From: Prevotella sp.
GTDB taxonomy: Bacteria; Bacteroidota; Bacteroidia; Bacteroidales; Bacteroidaceae
Length of the DNA: 37,282 nt
Direction: 5' to 3'
Assembly (NCBI GenBank): GCA_017469955.1
Contig: JAFUFJ010000001.1
Span: 1 to 37,282, forward strand
Numbering within the stretch: position 1 is the first letter of the stretch; each line of letters opens with the position of its first letter. Made by a program: the position numbers and the translations under genes. The notes beneath the pieces are model-generated. The model saw nothing but the letters and a program-made list of their open reading frames with translations. It did no database searches and was not told the DNA's origin. Below, piece after piece: positions 23,083-31,485 of this stretch.

Positions 23083-23829
23083 CTATGAGAGCAGCAGGGT
23101 CAAGAATACGTCGGAGAAGAGGATGAGGACGCTGCTGCACACCACGGCATCGGTGGAAGCTTTTCCTACTTCGACGCTTCCGCCCTCGACGCTGTAGCCG
23201 AAATAGGAGGAGACGCTTGAGATGATAAAGGCAAAGAACTGGCTTTTGATCATCGACATCCACAGGAACCAGGGCACGAAGTCGTGTTGTAGCCCGGCAG
23301 TAAGGTCGTCGGGAGGCATGATATGTCCCACGTATGCTGTGGCATAAGCCCCCATGATGCCCATTGCAGAGGAGAAGATGACGAGGATGGGCATGATGGT
23401 AAGCATGCCGAGAATCTTGGGAAGGATGAGGTAAGAGGCCGAGTTGACGCCCATGATTTCGAGGGCATCAATCTGTTGTGTGACGCGCATGGTGCCGAGT
23501 TCTGATGCGATGTTCGAGCCTACTTTTCCCGAAAGTATCAGGCACATGATGCTTGACGAGAATTCGAGGAGCATGATTTCGCGCGTGGTATAGCCTGCTA
23601 CCCATCTTGGCATCCACGGACTCTCGATGTTTTCCTTCATCTGAATGCAGATGACAGCTCCGATAAAGAACGAGATAAGCAGCACGATGCCGATCGAATC
23701 GATGCCGAGTTGCTGCATCTCCTTGACGTATTGTTTCCAGAACATGCGCAGTCTCTCGGGCATGCTGAAGGTGCGTCCCATGAGCATCAGGTAGCGTCCG
23801 AAGGTGGTAAGGTATCGGGTGATGAGCAT
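23083..23829 (-). CDS. mlaE: ABC transporter permease, MlaE-type (phospholipid transport)
   Basis: The 248-residue permease has about five membrane helices and the MlaE (DUF140) pattern: LLISFFIGAVICIQM, the SGKVGSNIASELGTMRVTQQ motif with conserved Glu, DALEIMGVNSASYLILPKIL, and the C-terminal FGYSVEGGSVEVGKASTDAV. It forms the inner-membrane part of the lipid transporter with MlaF. A promoter -7 box faces it at 23861-23868. Confidence 0.92.
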   Translation of the reverse strand: MLITRYLTTFGRYLMLMGRTFSMPERLRMFWKQYVKEMQQLGIDSIGIVLLISFFIGAVICIQMKENIESPWMPRWVAGYTTREIMLLEFSSSIMCLILSGKVGSNIASELGTMRVTQQIDALEIMGVNSASYLILPKILGMLTIMPILVIFSSAMGIMGAYATAYVGHIMPPDDLTAGLQHDFVPWFLWMSMIKSQFFAFIISSVSSYFGYSVEGGSVEVGKASTDAVVCSSVLILFSDVFLTLLLS

Positions 23830-23860
23830 AGTCTTTATTTACAAATGGTTGAAGATTATG

Positions 23861-23868
23861 CAAAAGTA
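23861..23868 (-). promoter_or_regulatory. Promoter -7 box of mlaE-mlaF
   Basis: On the minus strand TACTTTTG followed by CAT, 32 bp upstream of the mlaE start. A -33 box is not clear. Confidence 0.6.
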
Positions 23869-23913
23869 ACTAAAAATTCTGAGTTTGACGGAGGTCGTTA
23901 GCAACATTTTTAC

Positions 23914-23921
23914 TAATTTTG
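23914..23921 (+). promoter_or_regulatory. Promoter -7 box of lptB
   Basis: TAATTTTG followed by CAAAAATA, 22 bp before the lptB ATG. It is divergent from the mlaE promoter, 53 bp away. Confidence 0.7.
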
Positions 23922-23942
23922 CAAAAATAAAAGAACAGCGAC

Positions 23943-24818
23943 ATGAGCGAATCAACTGACAAAGTGAAAGTTTCGCCTTCTGCGGAGGGCATTTCGGCGG
24001 GCTCCGAGGGTGTCGTTTCTCAGGTGTCAAAGGGCTCGTCGGTGCTGCGAACGGAGGGGCTTGTGAAGGTATATGGCAAGCGTACTGTGGCCAACGGCGT
24101 ATCGATCAACGTGCGCCAGGGCGAGATTGTGGGCTTGTTGGGCCCCAATGGTGCGGGCAAGACCACGTCGTTCTACATGACGACGGGGCTGGTCGTGCCC
24201 AATGACGGGCATGTTTATCTCGACGATGAGGACATCACTGACTATCCCGTATATAAGCGTGCACGGGCTGGAATCGGCTATTTGCCGCAGGAAGCATCGG
24301 TGTTTCGCAAGCTGAGTGTTGAGGACAACATCATGGCTGTGCTTGAGATGACGGGCAAGCCTCGCGACTATCAGCTGCAGAAGCTGGAGAGCCTGATCGA
24401 CGAGTTCCGCCTGAACAAGGTGAGAAAGAACAAGGGCGACCAGCTTTCGGGTGGTGAACGCCGGCGTACTGAGATAGCCCGATGCCTTGCCATCGAGCCG
24501 AAATTCATCATGCTCGACGAGCCTTTTGCCGGTGTAGACCCGATAGCTGTGGAGGATATCCAGTATGTTGTATGGCATCTGAAGTACCGGAACATAGGCA
24601 TCCTCATCACCGATCACAATGCTAATGAGACGCTCAACATCACCGACAGGGCCTACCTTTTGTTTGAAGGGCGCATTCTCTTTCAGGGGCGTCCGGAAGA
24701 GTTGGCTGCCAATCCTGTGGTGAAAGAGAAATATCTCGGCACCAACTTTGTGCTGCAGCGGAAGGATTTTCAGCTGATAGACGAGGAGCGTCGTCGCCGT
24801 GAACAGCAGGAAGACTGA
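23943..24818 (+). CDS. lptB: LPS export ABC transporter ATPase LptB
   Basis: The 291-residue ATPase powers LptB2FG extraction of lipopolysaccharide from the inner membrane. It shows Walker [10 protein letters not shown] (67-75), the [17 protein letters not shown] segment typical of LptB, signature LSGGERRR (168-175), Walker [13 protein letters not shown] (Asp192, Glu193) and His225 in LITDHN. It is longer than usual (about 245) because of a Ser/Gly/Val-rich N-terminal extension of about 37 residues before [13 protein letters not shown]. The frame has no later in-frame ATG before the Walker A, so the extension is accepted. Confidence 0.94.
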   Translation: MSESTDKVKVSPSAEGISAGSEGVVSQVSKGSSVLRTEGLVKVYGKRTVANGVSINVRQGEIVGLLGPNGAGKTTSFYMTTGLVVPNDGHVYLDDEDITDYPVYKRARAGIGYLPQEASVFRKLSVEDNIMAVLEMTGKPRDYQLQKLESLIDEFRLNKVRKNKGDQLSGGERRRTEIARCLAIEPKFIMLDEPFAGVDPIAVEDIQYVVWHLKYRNIGILITDHNANETLNITDRAYLLFEGRILFQGRPEELAANPVVKEKYLGTNFVLQRKDFQLIDEERRRREQQED

Positions 24819-24840
24819 CCTTGGCGCACGGGAATGAACG

Positions 24841-24883
24841 ACTGAAGGCATGTTTCTCTTTTGGCGAGGAGCATGCCTTCAGT
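24841..24883 (+). terminator. Stem-loop after lptB
   Basis: A perfect 12-bp stem (ACTGAAGGCATG / CATGCCTTCAGT) around 19 nt, 22 bp after the stop. No T-run follows, so it may stabilise or terminate. Confidence 0.6.
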
Positions 24884-24973
24884 GCGTAGAGGGAGCCGGT
24901 TGTGCATGGTTTTCGCCACGAGTGCAGAGCAGGACCGTCGCCATACCGGCGCTGACGGCTTTCGGATGTGAAC

Positions 24974-25083
24974 CATACCAAGCACATGTATGAGGAATAC
25001 ATGATAGGTGTATCGTTCATACATCTGCTTGGTATGCCGTTGAAAGGTCAGCTTTTTTGCCGGGAAGGCTATGGCTTTTTGCC
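24974..25083. repeat. 22-bp palindromic array E (5 units, mixed class)
   Basis: Units start at 24974, 24996, 25018, 25040 and 25062. The first three are of the TAC/GTA class. Units 4 and 5 resemble the GAAAG/CTTTC class (GAAAGGTCAGCTTTTTTGCC and GGAAGGCTATGGCTTTTTGC). The 19-bp cores of units 1 and 3 are reverse complements with one mismatch. The array sits between converging lptB and the GH2-GH43 gene. Confidence 0.85.
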
Positions 25084-25139
25084 GCGATTGCTTCCCGTTC
25101 GGGTCAAGAATGCTTTTTGTTGCTTCCTTCAGAAATGTG

Positions 25140-25177
25140 GAAACCGCACGGCAGGCGTGTCGCTGCTGTGCGGTTTC
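25140..25177 (-). terminator. Stem-loop before the 3' end of the GH2-GH43 gene
   Basis: GAAACCGCAC pairs with GTGCGGTTTC around 18 nt between the convergent genes. There is no T-run. The stop of the giant gene is 62 bp away. Confidence 0.5.
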
Positions 25178-25238
25178 TGCATGATGTCAGGGTGACGTGG
25201 CGCTGCAGTGCTCCCGTCATCAGGAAGCCTGTCTTGGT

Positions 25239-28200
25239 CTATTTGCGCAAGACCTTGCGCCCGTTGATGATGTTGATGCCCCGCTGTGGTTGCTCAAGCT
25301 GTTGTCCTTGCAGGTTGAAGATGCCCTGCTGGATGGCCTTCACGTCGCTGAAGGTGGGGGCAATAGCCGTTTCGATGGGCTTGATGGTGCGCACGCCGAC
25401 ATCGATATACTGGCCTCCGCCTGTCTGATGACAGTGTACAGCGATGACGTTCGTGTCGTCTGCTTTCAGGGTTGCCTTGGCCTCGGCTGATATTTCATGG
25501 TTCTCATAGGCCTGCGTATAGCCCGACAACTGGCAGGCAAGCACGCCGTTGATGTACACTTCCACGTCTTCATCGTGATAGAGTCTGAGCGAAAGGGCTG
25601 TGATCTGGCGCTCGGAAAGACCGGTCAGGTCGAGCGAGTGTCGCATGTAGATATCACTTGAATTCCAGTTGGTCTTGATGATAGAGTTAGGCGGATTGCC
25701 TGCCCCGAAGCCCGTAAGTCCCTTGCGCCAGACACCTCCGCTGACCTCAACGTTCATCCATCCGTCGACCAGTGTTGTGACATATGTCCATTGCTGGGGC
25801 TCAGTCTCGGCCGTAGGCAGCACGTCGGTGGGCTCCCAGGCATATTCATCAATCAGCCGTTGCAGCTCTTCACGGGTCACAACCTCGACGCTTCCCTGGC
25901 GCATGCCTTGCGGCATTGCCACGTCAGCGTCACCATAGGGGCGCCAAAGGAAATCACCAGTAGACGAGGCTGTGAAGAGATTAGGCGTGCCATTCTCGGC
26001 CAGTGCATACATGAACCATCCCTTTCCGTCGAAAGAAGGGTAGGTGGCAGCTGCGCTGAGGGCAGGATAGGTGTTGGAGAACAGGCGCGAATAGCTGAGC
26101 CTGCCTGCCGTAAGCTGATTGGAAATGCCCATCGAGAGACGATTGCTGTTGCCCATGTCGGTGAAAAACACATTGTATTTACCGTCTGCGGGCAGGACGG
26201 TCACGTCGCCACCGCTCACGTTTGAGAACAACACTTGTGGGCGTGTAAACGTTTTCCAGTCGGCCGTTGTCATGTAGTATACGTTGTAGTTGTCGCCAAT
26301 ACGCGAAGTCCAGTAGACCGTAAAGCGGCCGGTAGCCTCGTTGTATGTGAACTCTGGTGCCCATGCACACTCGGCTTCGGTGCCGTTGGCTCCATTCATG
26401 ACAGGGATGAGACCATTGTCAGAACCGTCGGCAGCCGTCCAGTTGATGAGGTCTTCCGACTGCCAGTGATAGATGCCTTGGTTGTCAAGACCCCAGGTAT
26501 GCACAAGGTGGAAGACCGTCTTGCCGTCGGTCTCGACGCACCTCAGGAACGGATCGCGCAGGCGAAGGGCTTCGTCGTGGGCATTGAACACGGGACGCTC
26601 GCCGTTCAAGGCTTGCCAGTTCAGCCCGTCATAGCTGTAGGCGTAGAGCATTTTCTCAAGACCTTCTCCGAAATAAGCCATCAGGTAAGCCTTTTCTTCA
26701 TCGGTTTCCGGCTTCGGACTGACTACCTCTGCCATCGGAATGACGGCCAGTTCGTCGCAAGGAACATAGTTGCGCAGGCTCAGACCGGCGTCGATATACT
26801 GCCCGCCTGTGGTCTGAAGACAGTGAATGGCCATCACGTTGTCTCCGTCAAGGTTGAGCGCTGCCAGCGCTTCGGGCAAGATGTCAAAGTTTTCATAGGA
26901 CGAGTTGTAGTCGCTGATGCTGATGGCCAACACGCCGTTGATATAGACTTCTGTGTCTTCATCGTGGAACATGCGCAGGGCAAGGTTGCTCAGGTCGGCA
27001 TTCTTGTCAAGTTTTTCAAGCGTGAAGTGACGGCGGATCCAGATGTCAGAACTTCTCCATGACGTGCGGTTTGACGAGCGAGACATGCTGCCAAAGCCTG
27101 CTCTGTTCTGGCTCCACGACGTATCGTCGAAGTCAGGTTGATACCATTCTGCAGCAGGTTCGTCCGTAGTCATGCGCCAAACAATATTGCTGTTGGTGTC
27201 GCCGGCATCCACTATTGTGGTCGAACCGGTATATCTGTAGTTGATAGTCTGCTCGATGCGCTGCTTCATCAGTGCGCGTTGCTCGTCAGAAACCTTCAGC
27301 ACCTTGCGGTCGTAGGTCAGCAGTCCGTTGACCTCTTGCTCCACATCAGTGATTTGAGTGTATACAGATCCCCATATACCTCCTGATGGTTGCAGCTCTT
27401 GAAGACGGTTGGTGTAGCGGTTGTAGAGGGCAGTGAACGACTGGTTGTCGGCCACAGATGTGTATACTTGCTGGCTTCCGGCCCACAGATGGCCTTCCTC
27501 CAGGAGCGTGATGCCTCCGAACTCTCCGCAGACATTAACGCGCTCGTTGCTGGGATTGCTGCTCACGTTAGGAGCAGGATAGCTATGGATGTCGAGGATG
27601 TCGCCCACTTCGAAGTCGGTCCATCCTGTTACGGAATGGACAAGACGGTATGGATCGTCGTCGGCATTGCGCACGGCTCTCACTCCCCGAAGGGTGTGTT
27701 GACTGCCGCTTCCGGCATCTTGTCCCCAACCTTCATTATAGACAACCCATGCAGCTATGGAGGGATGTTGCTTCAGGGCATTGACGATTCTCACGCTCTC
27801 GTCGTAGAAATTCTGTTGGATTTGCTCTTTGTTGCCGATGGTTCCGCCCGTGCCTCCGTTGGGCATGTCTTGCCAAACAATCAGACCATTGCGGTCGCAC
27901 CACTCATACCAGAGGTCGGGTTCGACCTTGATATGCTTGCGAACCATGTTCATCCCAAACGACTTGATGACCTGAAGATCGTAGACCATGGCCTCATAGC
28001 TTGGCGGAGTAAGCAGTCCGTCGGGCCACCATCCCTGGTCTAACGGGCCATACATGTAGATAGGTTTGTTGTTAAGCAGGAAAGCAGGCTTGCCATTGAC
28101 CATGCCACGGCTGAACTTTCTCATTCCGAAATAGCCGGCAGCCTGATCGGTCTGCTCGCCATTGACTGACAGTTGGATGTCAAGGTCGTAGAGGAAAGGT

Positions 28201-29069
28201 GAGTCGGGCGACCATAATTTAGCATCAGGAACCTGCAGGATGACGTTCTCATTGACAGGCACGTCAGTCGCTGTTGCAATGGTCTTGCCTTGGTCTTTCA
28301 CCGTAATGGTGGCCTTGGCGTCAGATGATGCAGAGAGTACTTTGACAGCAACCTGCCCGTTGTCGACATCAGGTATTACCTCATAACGCTCTACATAGGC
28401 TTTTCCTACCGGTTCAAGCCAAACAGTCTGCCAGATGCCACTGACGGGCGTGTACCAGATGCCGCTGGGATTATTGCTCTGTTTGCCTACAGGTTGTCCG
28501 CCTCTTGTGCAGGGATCATGGACTGCCATCACAATGGTCTGCTCGCCTTCTTCATTCAAATATGGCGTGATGTCAATGGTAAAGGGGTCGCTTCCTCCAG
28601 TATGGCTGCCGGCTTCTTGGGCATTGATGTAGACGGTACATTTCCAGTCGACGGCACCAAAATGAAGCAACACGTTCTTCCCCTTGAAAGAAGCAGGAAG
28701 CGTAAAGGTGCGCCGATACATCAATGTGCTCTTTGAGTTGTTGTCATAGTCGGTCAACATGATGCCGGAAAGAGCCGACTCTACACAGAAAGGCACAAGA
28801 ATCTCGTCGCGGAAACGTGCCTTGCTGGCATCGTATCCCATGTTTTCCGTCCCGCTCCGGCGGAAATAAGTCCAGATACCATTGAGGTTCATCCAGTCGC
28901 TACGTACCAGTTGCGGTCGCGGATACTCCTGCCAAACTGCTTCGGGGTTGATACTTTCGCCCCATGGAGTCATGATAGGAGCACTTTTTCTCTGCCATTC
29001 TGCTGACTGAACCAGTTGGCTGCTCAGTAGCAAGGCAGTCAATGCGAGAAATAATTTTTTGAAGTCCAT
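25239..29069 (-). CDS. GH2-GH43 fusion glycoside hydrolase with two carbohydrate-binding-like modules
   Basis: The 1276-residue exported protein has a signal peptide (ending near VQSAEW). Residues 25-620 are GH2: the sandwich domains, then the barrel with acid/base Glu446 in YNEGWGQ and nucleophile Glu516 in CGEFGG. Residues about 625-766 are a beta module (RMFHDEDTEVYINGVL). Residues about 790-1055 look like a GH43 five-bladed propeller with RDPF (Asp839) and AWAPE (Glu906). A second copy of the beta module follows (1090-1226; RLYHDEDVEVYINGVL), then a C-terminal sorting-type tail (FNLQGQQLEQPQRGINIING). The GH2 half suggests beta-galactosidase-like action and the GH43 half arabinofuranosidase-like action. 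Substrates are inferred. Confidence 0.85.
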   Translation of the reverse strand: MDFKKLFLALTALLLSSQLVQSAEWQRKSAPIMTPWGESINPEAVWQEYPRPQLVRSDWMNLNGIWTYFRRSGTENMGYDASKARFRDEILVPFCVESALSGIMLTDYDNNSKSTLMYRRTFTLPASFKGKNVLLHFGAVDWKCTVYINAQEAGSHTGGSDPFTIDITPYLNEEGEQTIVMAVHDPCTRGGQPVGKQSNNPSGIWYTPVSGIWQTVWLEPVGKAYVERYEVIPDVDNGQVAVKVLSASSDAKATITVKDQGKTIATATDVPVNENVILQVPDAKLWSPDSPFLYDLDIQLSVNGEQTDQAAGYFGMRKFSRGMVNGKPAFLLNNKPIYMYGPLDQGWWPDGLLTPPSYEAMVYDLQVIKSFGMNMVRKHIKVEPDLWYEWCDRNGLIVWQDMPNGGTGGTIGNKEQIQQNFYDESVRIVNALKQHPSIAAWVVYNEGWGQDAGSGSQHTLRGVRAVRNADDDPYRLVHSVTGWTDFEVGDILDIHSYPAPNVSSNPSNERVNVCGEFGGITLLEEGHLWAGSQQVYTSVADNQSFTALYNRYTNRLQELQPSGGIWGSVYTQITDVEQEVNGLLTYDRKVLKVSDEQRALMKQRIEQTINYRYTGSTTIVDAGDTNSNIVWRMTTDEPAAEWYQPDFDDTSWSQNRAGFGSMSRSSNRTSWRSSDIWIRRHFTLEKLDKNADLSNLALRMFHDEDTEVYINGVLAISISDYNSSYENFDILPEALAALNLDGDNVMAIHCLQTTGGQYIDAGLSLRNYVPCDELAVIPMAEVVSPKPETDEEKAYLMAYFGEGLEKMLYAYSYDGLNWQALNGERPVFNAHDEALRLRDPFLRCVETDGKTVFHLVHTWGLDNQGIYHWQSEDLINWTAADGSDNGLIPVMNGANGTEAECAWAPEFTYNEATGRFTVYWTSRIGDNYNVYYMTTADWKTFTRPQVLFSNVSGGDVTVLPADGKYNVFFTDMGNSNRLSMGISNQLTAGRLSYSRLFSNTYPALSAAATYPSFDGKGWFMYALAENGTPNLFTASSTGDFLWRPYGDADVAMPQGMRQGSVEVVTREELQRLIDEYAWEPTDVLPTAETEPQQWTYVTTLVDGWMNVEVSGGVWRKGLTGFGAGNPPNSIIKTNWNSSDIYMRHSLDLTGLSERQITALSLRLYHDEDVEVYINGVLACQLSGYTQAYENHEISAEAKATLKADDTNVIAVHCHQTGGGQYIDVGVRTIKPIETAIAPTFSDVKAIQQGIFNLQGQQLEQPQRGINIINGRKVLRK

Positions 29070-29095
29070 TTGCTGTAAAATTGATTTTTATGCAA

Positions 29096-29126
29096 CAAAG
29101 GTAAACACTCAGTACAAGACTGCAAA
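29096..29126 (-). promoter_or_regulatory. Promoter of the GH2-GH43 gene
   Basis: On the minus strand TTTG (29126-29123), a 19-bp spacer and TACCTTTG (29103-29096) match the full Bacteroidota promoter, 27 bp before the start at 29069. Confidence 0.85.
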
Positions 29127-29281
29127 GAAAAACAATATAAGTTTATGTTTTTTTATGTTTTCGAAAGACAACTGCCCAATATGGAAGACGACTGAAAGAA
29201 TTTGCCGAGGCTGGCAAAGGTGCAGTTCGTTAAAAAAACAAATTATTCGCATTTATATTAGGTGTTTACAACGAAAATGAC

Positions 29282-29289
29282 TAATTTTG
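29282..29289 (+). promoter_or_regulatory. Promoter -7 box of tig
   Basis: TAATTTTG followed by CACCT, 43 bp before ATG 29332. The -33 box is weak. Confidence 0.65.
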
Positions 29290-29331
29290 CACCTCCAAAT
29301 CGCATTATATAATAAAATAGCACAATAAGAA

Positions 29332-30690
29332 ATGAATATTGTATTTGAAAATCCAGACAAAGTGAATGGCCTGCTGACCGTCACTGTAGAAGAAAATGAC
29401 TACAAAGAGAGCGTAGAAAAGACTTTGAAAGACTACCGCAAGAAGGCGAATTTCCCTGGTTTCCGCCCAGGAATGGTACCGATGGGACTCGTAAAAAAAC
29501 AATATGAGCTGCCCATAAAGATGGATACCGTCAATAAACTCGTTGGCGAGAAAGTCTACGGCTACATGAAAGAGAACAACATCCAAATGCTTGGCGAACC
29601 TCTTCCGTCGGAAAAACAAGTGCCGGTAGACCTCGAAAAAGAGGCACCTTACACATTCCTCTTTGACATAGCCGTGGCCCCTGAATTCAAGATAGAGCTG
29701 AATGGAAAAAATAAAATCGATTATTTCGTCATCGAGCCAGACGAAAAAGTCGTCGACCAGCAAGTGCAATCGTATGCTCAACGCATGGGATCTTACGAGA
29801 AAGCCGATAGCTATGAGAAGAATGACATGCTGCGTGGCGACCTTAGAGAGCTTGATGCAGACGGCAATACTCTTGAGGGTGGTGTGACAGTAGAGGCAGC
29901 TCCAATGATGCCAGAGTATATCAAAGTGGACGAGCAACGCTCGCTTTTTGACAATGCAAAGCCAGGCGACATCATCATTTTCAATCCCAGAAAAGCCTAT
30001 CCGGAGAATGATGCAGAGGTGTCTTCTCTGCTGAAAATCAAAAAGGAAGAACTGCCACAACACGAAGGAAACTTCAGCTATCAGATTACAGAGATCAGCC
30101 GTTACAAGGCACATGAGGTCAATCAAGAACTCTTTGACCAAGTGCTTGGAGAGGGAACTGTAACGAATGAAGCAGAATTTCGTCAGAAAATAGCCGAGCA
30201 GCTGAAAGCTCAGTTTGCAGGCGAGAGCGACTATAAGTTCTTGCTCGATGTCCGTTCTTATGTAGAAAAGAAAATAGGCAATCTGACTTATCCTGACGCT
30301 CTGCTGAAGCGTATTATGCTGAAAAACAATGAAGACAAAGGCATCGACTATGTAGAGCGCAATTATGCAGAAAGCATTAAGCAGCTCACATGGCATCTTG
30401 CAAAAGAACAGCTCGTCGCAGCTAATGGCATCAAGGTGGAAGATGCTGACGTAAAAGCCGCAGCTATCGAAGCAGCACGCGCCCAATTTGCCCAGTATGG
30501 CATGAACAATGTTCCTGCAGAATACCTTGAAAACTATGCCAACGACATGTTGAAGAAACGCGAAAACATAGATGGATTTGTCGATAGAGCAGTAGATCAG
30601 AAGCTTATTGCAACCTTGAAAAATGTTGTTAAGCTGAATGAAAAAACCGTTACTTTGGACGAATTTAATAAGCTTTTCGAGGAGAAATAA
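29332..30690 (+). CDS. tig: Trigger factor
   Basis: The 452-residue ribosome-bound chaperone shows the N-terminal domain pattern ending in the ribosome-binding loop with KANFPGFRPGMVPMGLVKKQ near residues 38-57. The family GFRxGxxP signature is clear. The middle region is weakly PPIase-like, and the C-terminal arm has long helices (KAQFAGESDYKFLLDVRSYV). It is followed by clpP and clpX, the conserved order tig-clpP-clpX in many bacteria. The terminator at 30725 lies between tig and clpP. Confidence 0.95.
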   Translation: MNIVFENPDKVNGLLTVTVEENDYKESVEKTLKDYRKKANFPGFRPGMVPMGLVKKQYELPIKMDTVNKLVGEKVYGYMKENNIQMLGEPLPSEKQVPVDLEKEAPYTFLFDIAVAPEFKIELNGKNKIDYFVIEPDEKVVDQQVQSYAQRMGSYEKADSYEKNDMLRGDLRELDADGNTLEGGVTVEAAPMMPEYIKVDEQRSLFDNAKPGDIIIFNPRKAYPENDAEVSSLLKIKKEELPQHEGNFSYQITEISRYKAHEVNQELFDQVLGEGTVTNEAEFRQKIAEQLKAQFAGESDYKFLLDVRSYVEKKIGNLTYPDALLKRIMLKNNEDKGIDYVERNYAESIKQLTWHLAKEQLVAANGIKVEDADVKAAAIEAARAQFAQYGMNNVPAEYLENYANDMLKKRENIDGFVDRAVDQKLIATLKNVVKLNEKTVTLDEFNKLFEEK

Positions 30691-30724
30691 CTTTTTTTTA
30701 GAAAAAAATCTCCAAAATATAGGG

Positions 30725-30780
30725 AGGTTACCAACTTTTTCCGTATCTTTGTATATGAAAGAGTTGGCAACCTTTTTTTT
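30725..30780 (+). terminator. Terminator after tig with a promoter inside its loop
   Basis: AGGTTACCAACT (30725-30736) pairs with AGTTGGCAACCT (30762-30773), 11 of 12 positions, followed by eight T. The 25-nt loop contains TATCTTTG at 30744-30751. Confidence 0.85.
30744..30751 (+). promoter_or_regulatory. clpP promoter -7 box within the terminator loop
   Basis: CCGTATCTTTG has the TAnnTTTG form and is close in sequence to the box at 35175 (CCGTATCTTTGCA). Transcripts starting just after it carry only the right arm of the hairpin and so would not terminate there. The -33 region falls in the left arm and shows no clear TTTG. Confidence 0.6.
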
Positions 30781-30816
30781 ATTGTGCAACAGATAAAACA
30801 GGAAAGAGATAAAACT

Positions 30817-31479
30817 ATGAAAGATTTTAGAAATTATGCAACAAAGCATCTCGGAATCAACGGTATGGCATTTGACGATGTTGTCAGTGCCCAGTCACAG
30901 TACATGAATCCATATATCCTTGAGGAGCGACAGCTTAATGTTACCCAGATGGACGTGTTTTCTCGCTTGATGATGGACAGAGTGATATTCCTTGGCACCG
31001 AAATCAACGACTATACCGCAAACGTATTACAGGCTCAGCTCCTCTATCTTGACTCGAACGATCCTGAAAGAGATATAAATGTCTACATCAACTCACCCGG
31101 AGGAAGCGTCTATGCAGGTCTTGGAATCTATGATACCATGCAGTTCATCACTTCAGATGTAGCCACCATCTGTACGGGTATGGCAGCATCAATGGCAGCC
31201 GTCTTGCTGGTAGCCGGCAAGAAAGGCAAGCGCTCAGCCCTTCCTCATAGCCGGGTTATGATACACCAGCCGTTGGGAGGAGCACAGGGACAGGCCAGCG
31301 ATATTGAGATAACAGCCAGAGAAATCCAAAAACTCAAGAAAGAACTGTATACGATCATAGCCGATCACTCTAACACTTCTTACGAAAAAGTGTGGGCAGA
31401 CAGTGACAGAGACTATTGGATGAGTGCCGAGGAAGCCAAGGAATATGGCATGATAGACCAAGTGCTAATCAAGAAATAG
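30817..31479 (+). CDS. clpP: ATP-dependent Clp protease proteolytic subunit
   Basis: The 220-residue serine protease has the catalytic triad Ser125 (TGMAASMAAVLL), His150 (VMIHQPLGGA) and Asp199 (DSDRDYWMSAEEA), with spacing identical to E. coli ClpP. It assembles as a tetradecamer and degrades unfolded proteins delivered by ClpX. ATG 30817 is chosen over an in-frame GTG at 30784, which would add MQQIKQERDKT without support. clpX begins 6 bp after its stop. Confidence 0.97.
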   Translation: MKDFRNYATKHLGINGMAFDDVVSAQSQYMNPYILEERQLNVTQMDVFSRLMMDRVIFLGTEINDYTANVLQAQLLYLDSNDPERDINVYINSPGGSVYAGLGIYDTMQFITSDVATICTGMAASMAAVLLVAGKKGKRSALPHSRVMIHQPLGGAQGQASDIEITAREIQKLKKELYTIIADHSNTSYEKVWADSDRDYWMSAEEAKEYGMIDQVLIKK

Positions 31480-31485
31480 GGGAGA

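Noticed and set aside
29305-30849. 514-codon frame on the minus strand
   Set aside because: It is fully antisense to tig, which has a clear trigger-factor signature; the antisense product has low-complexity Phe/Leu/Ile-rich sequence.
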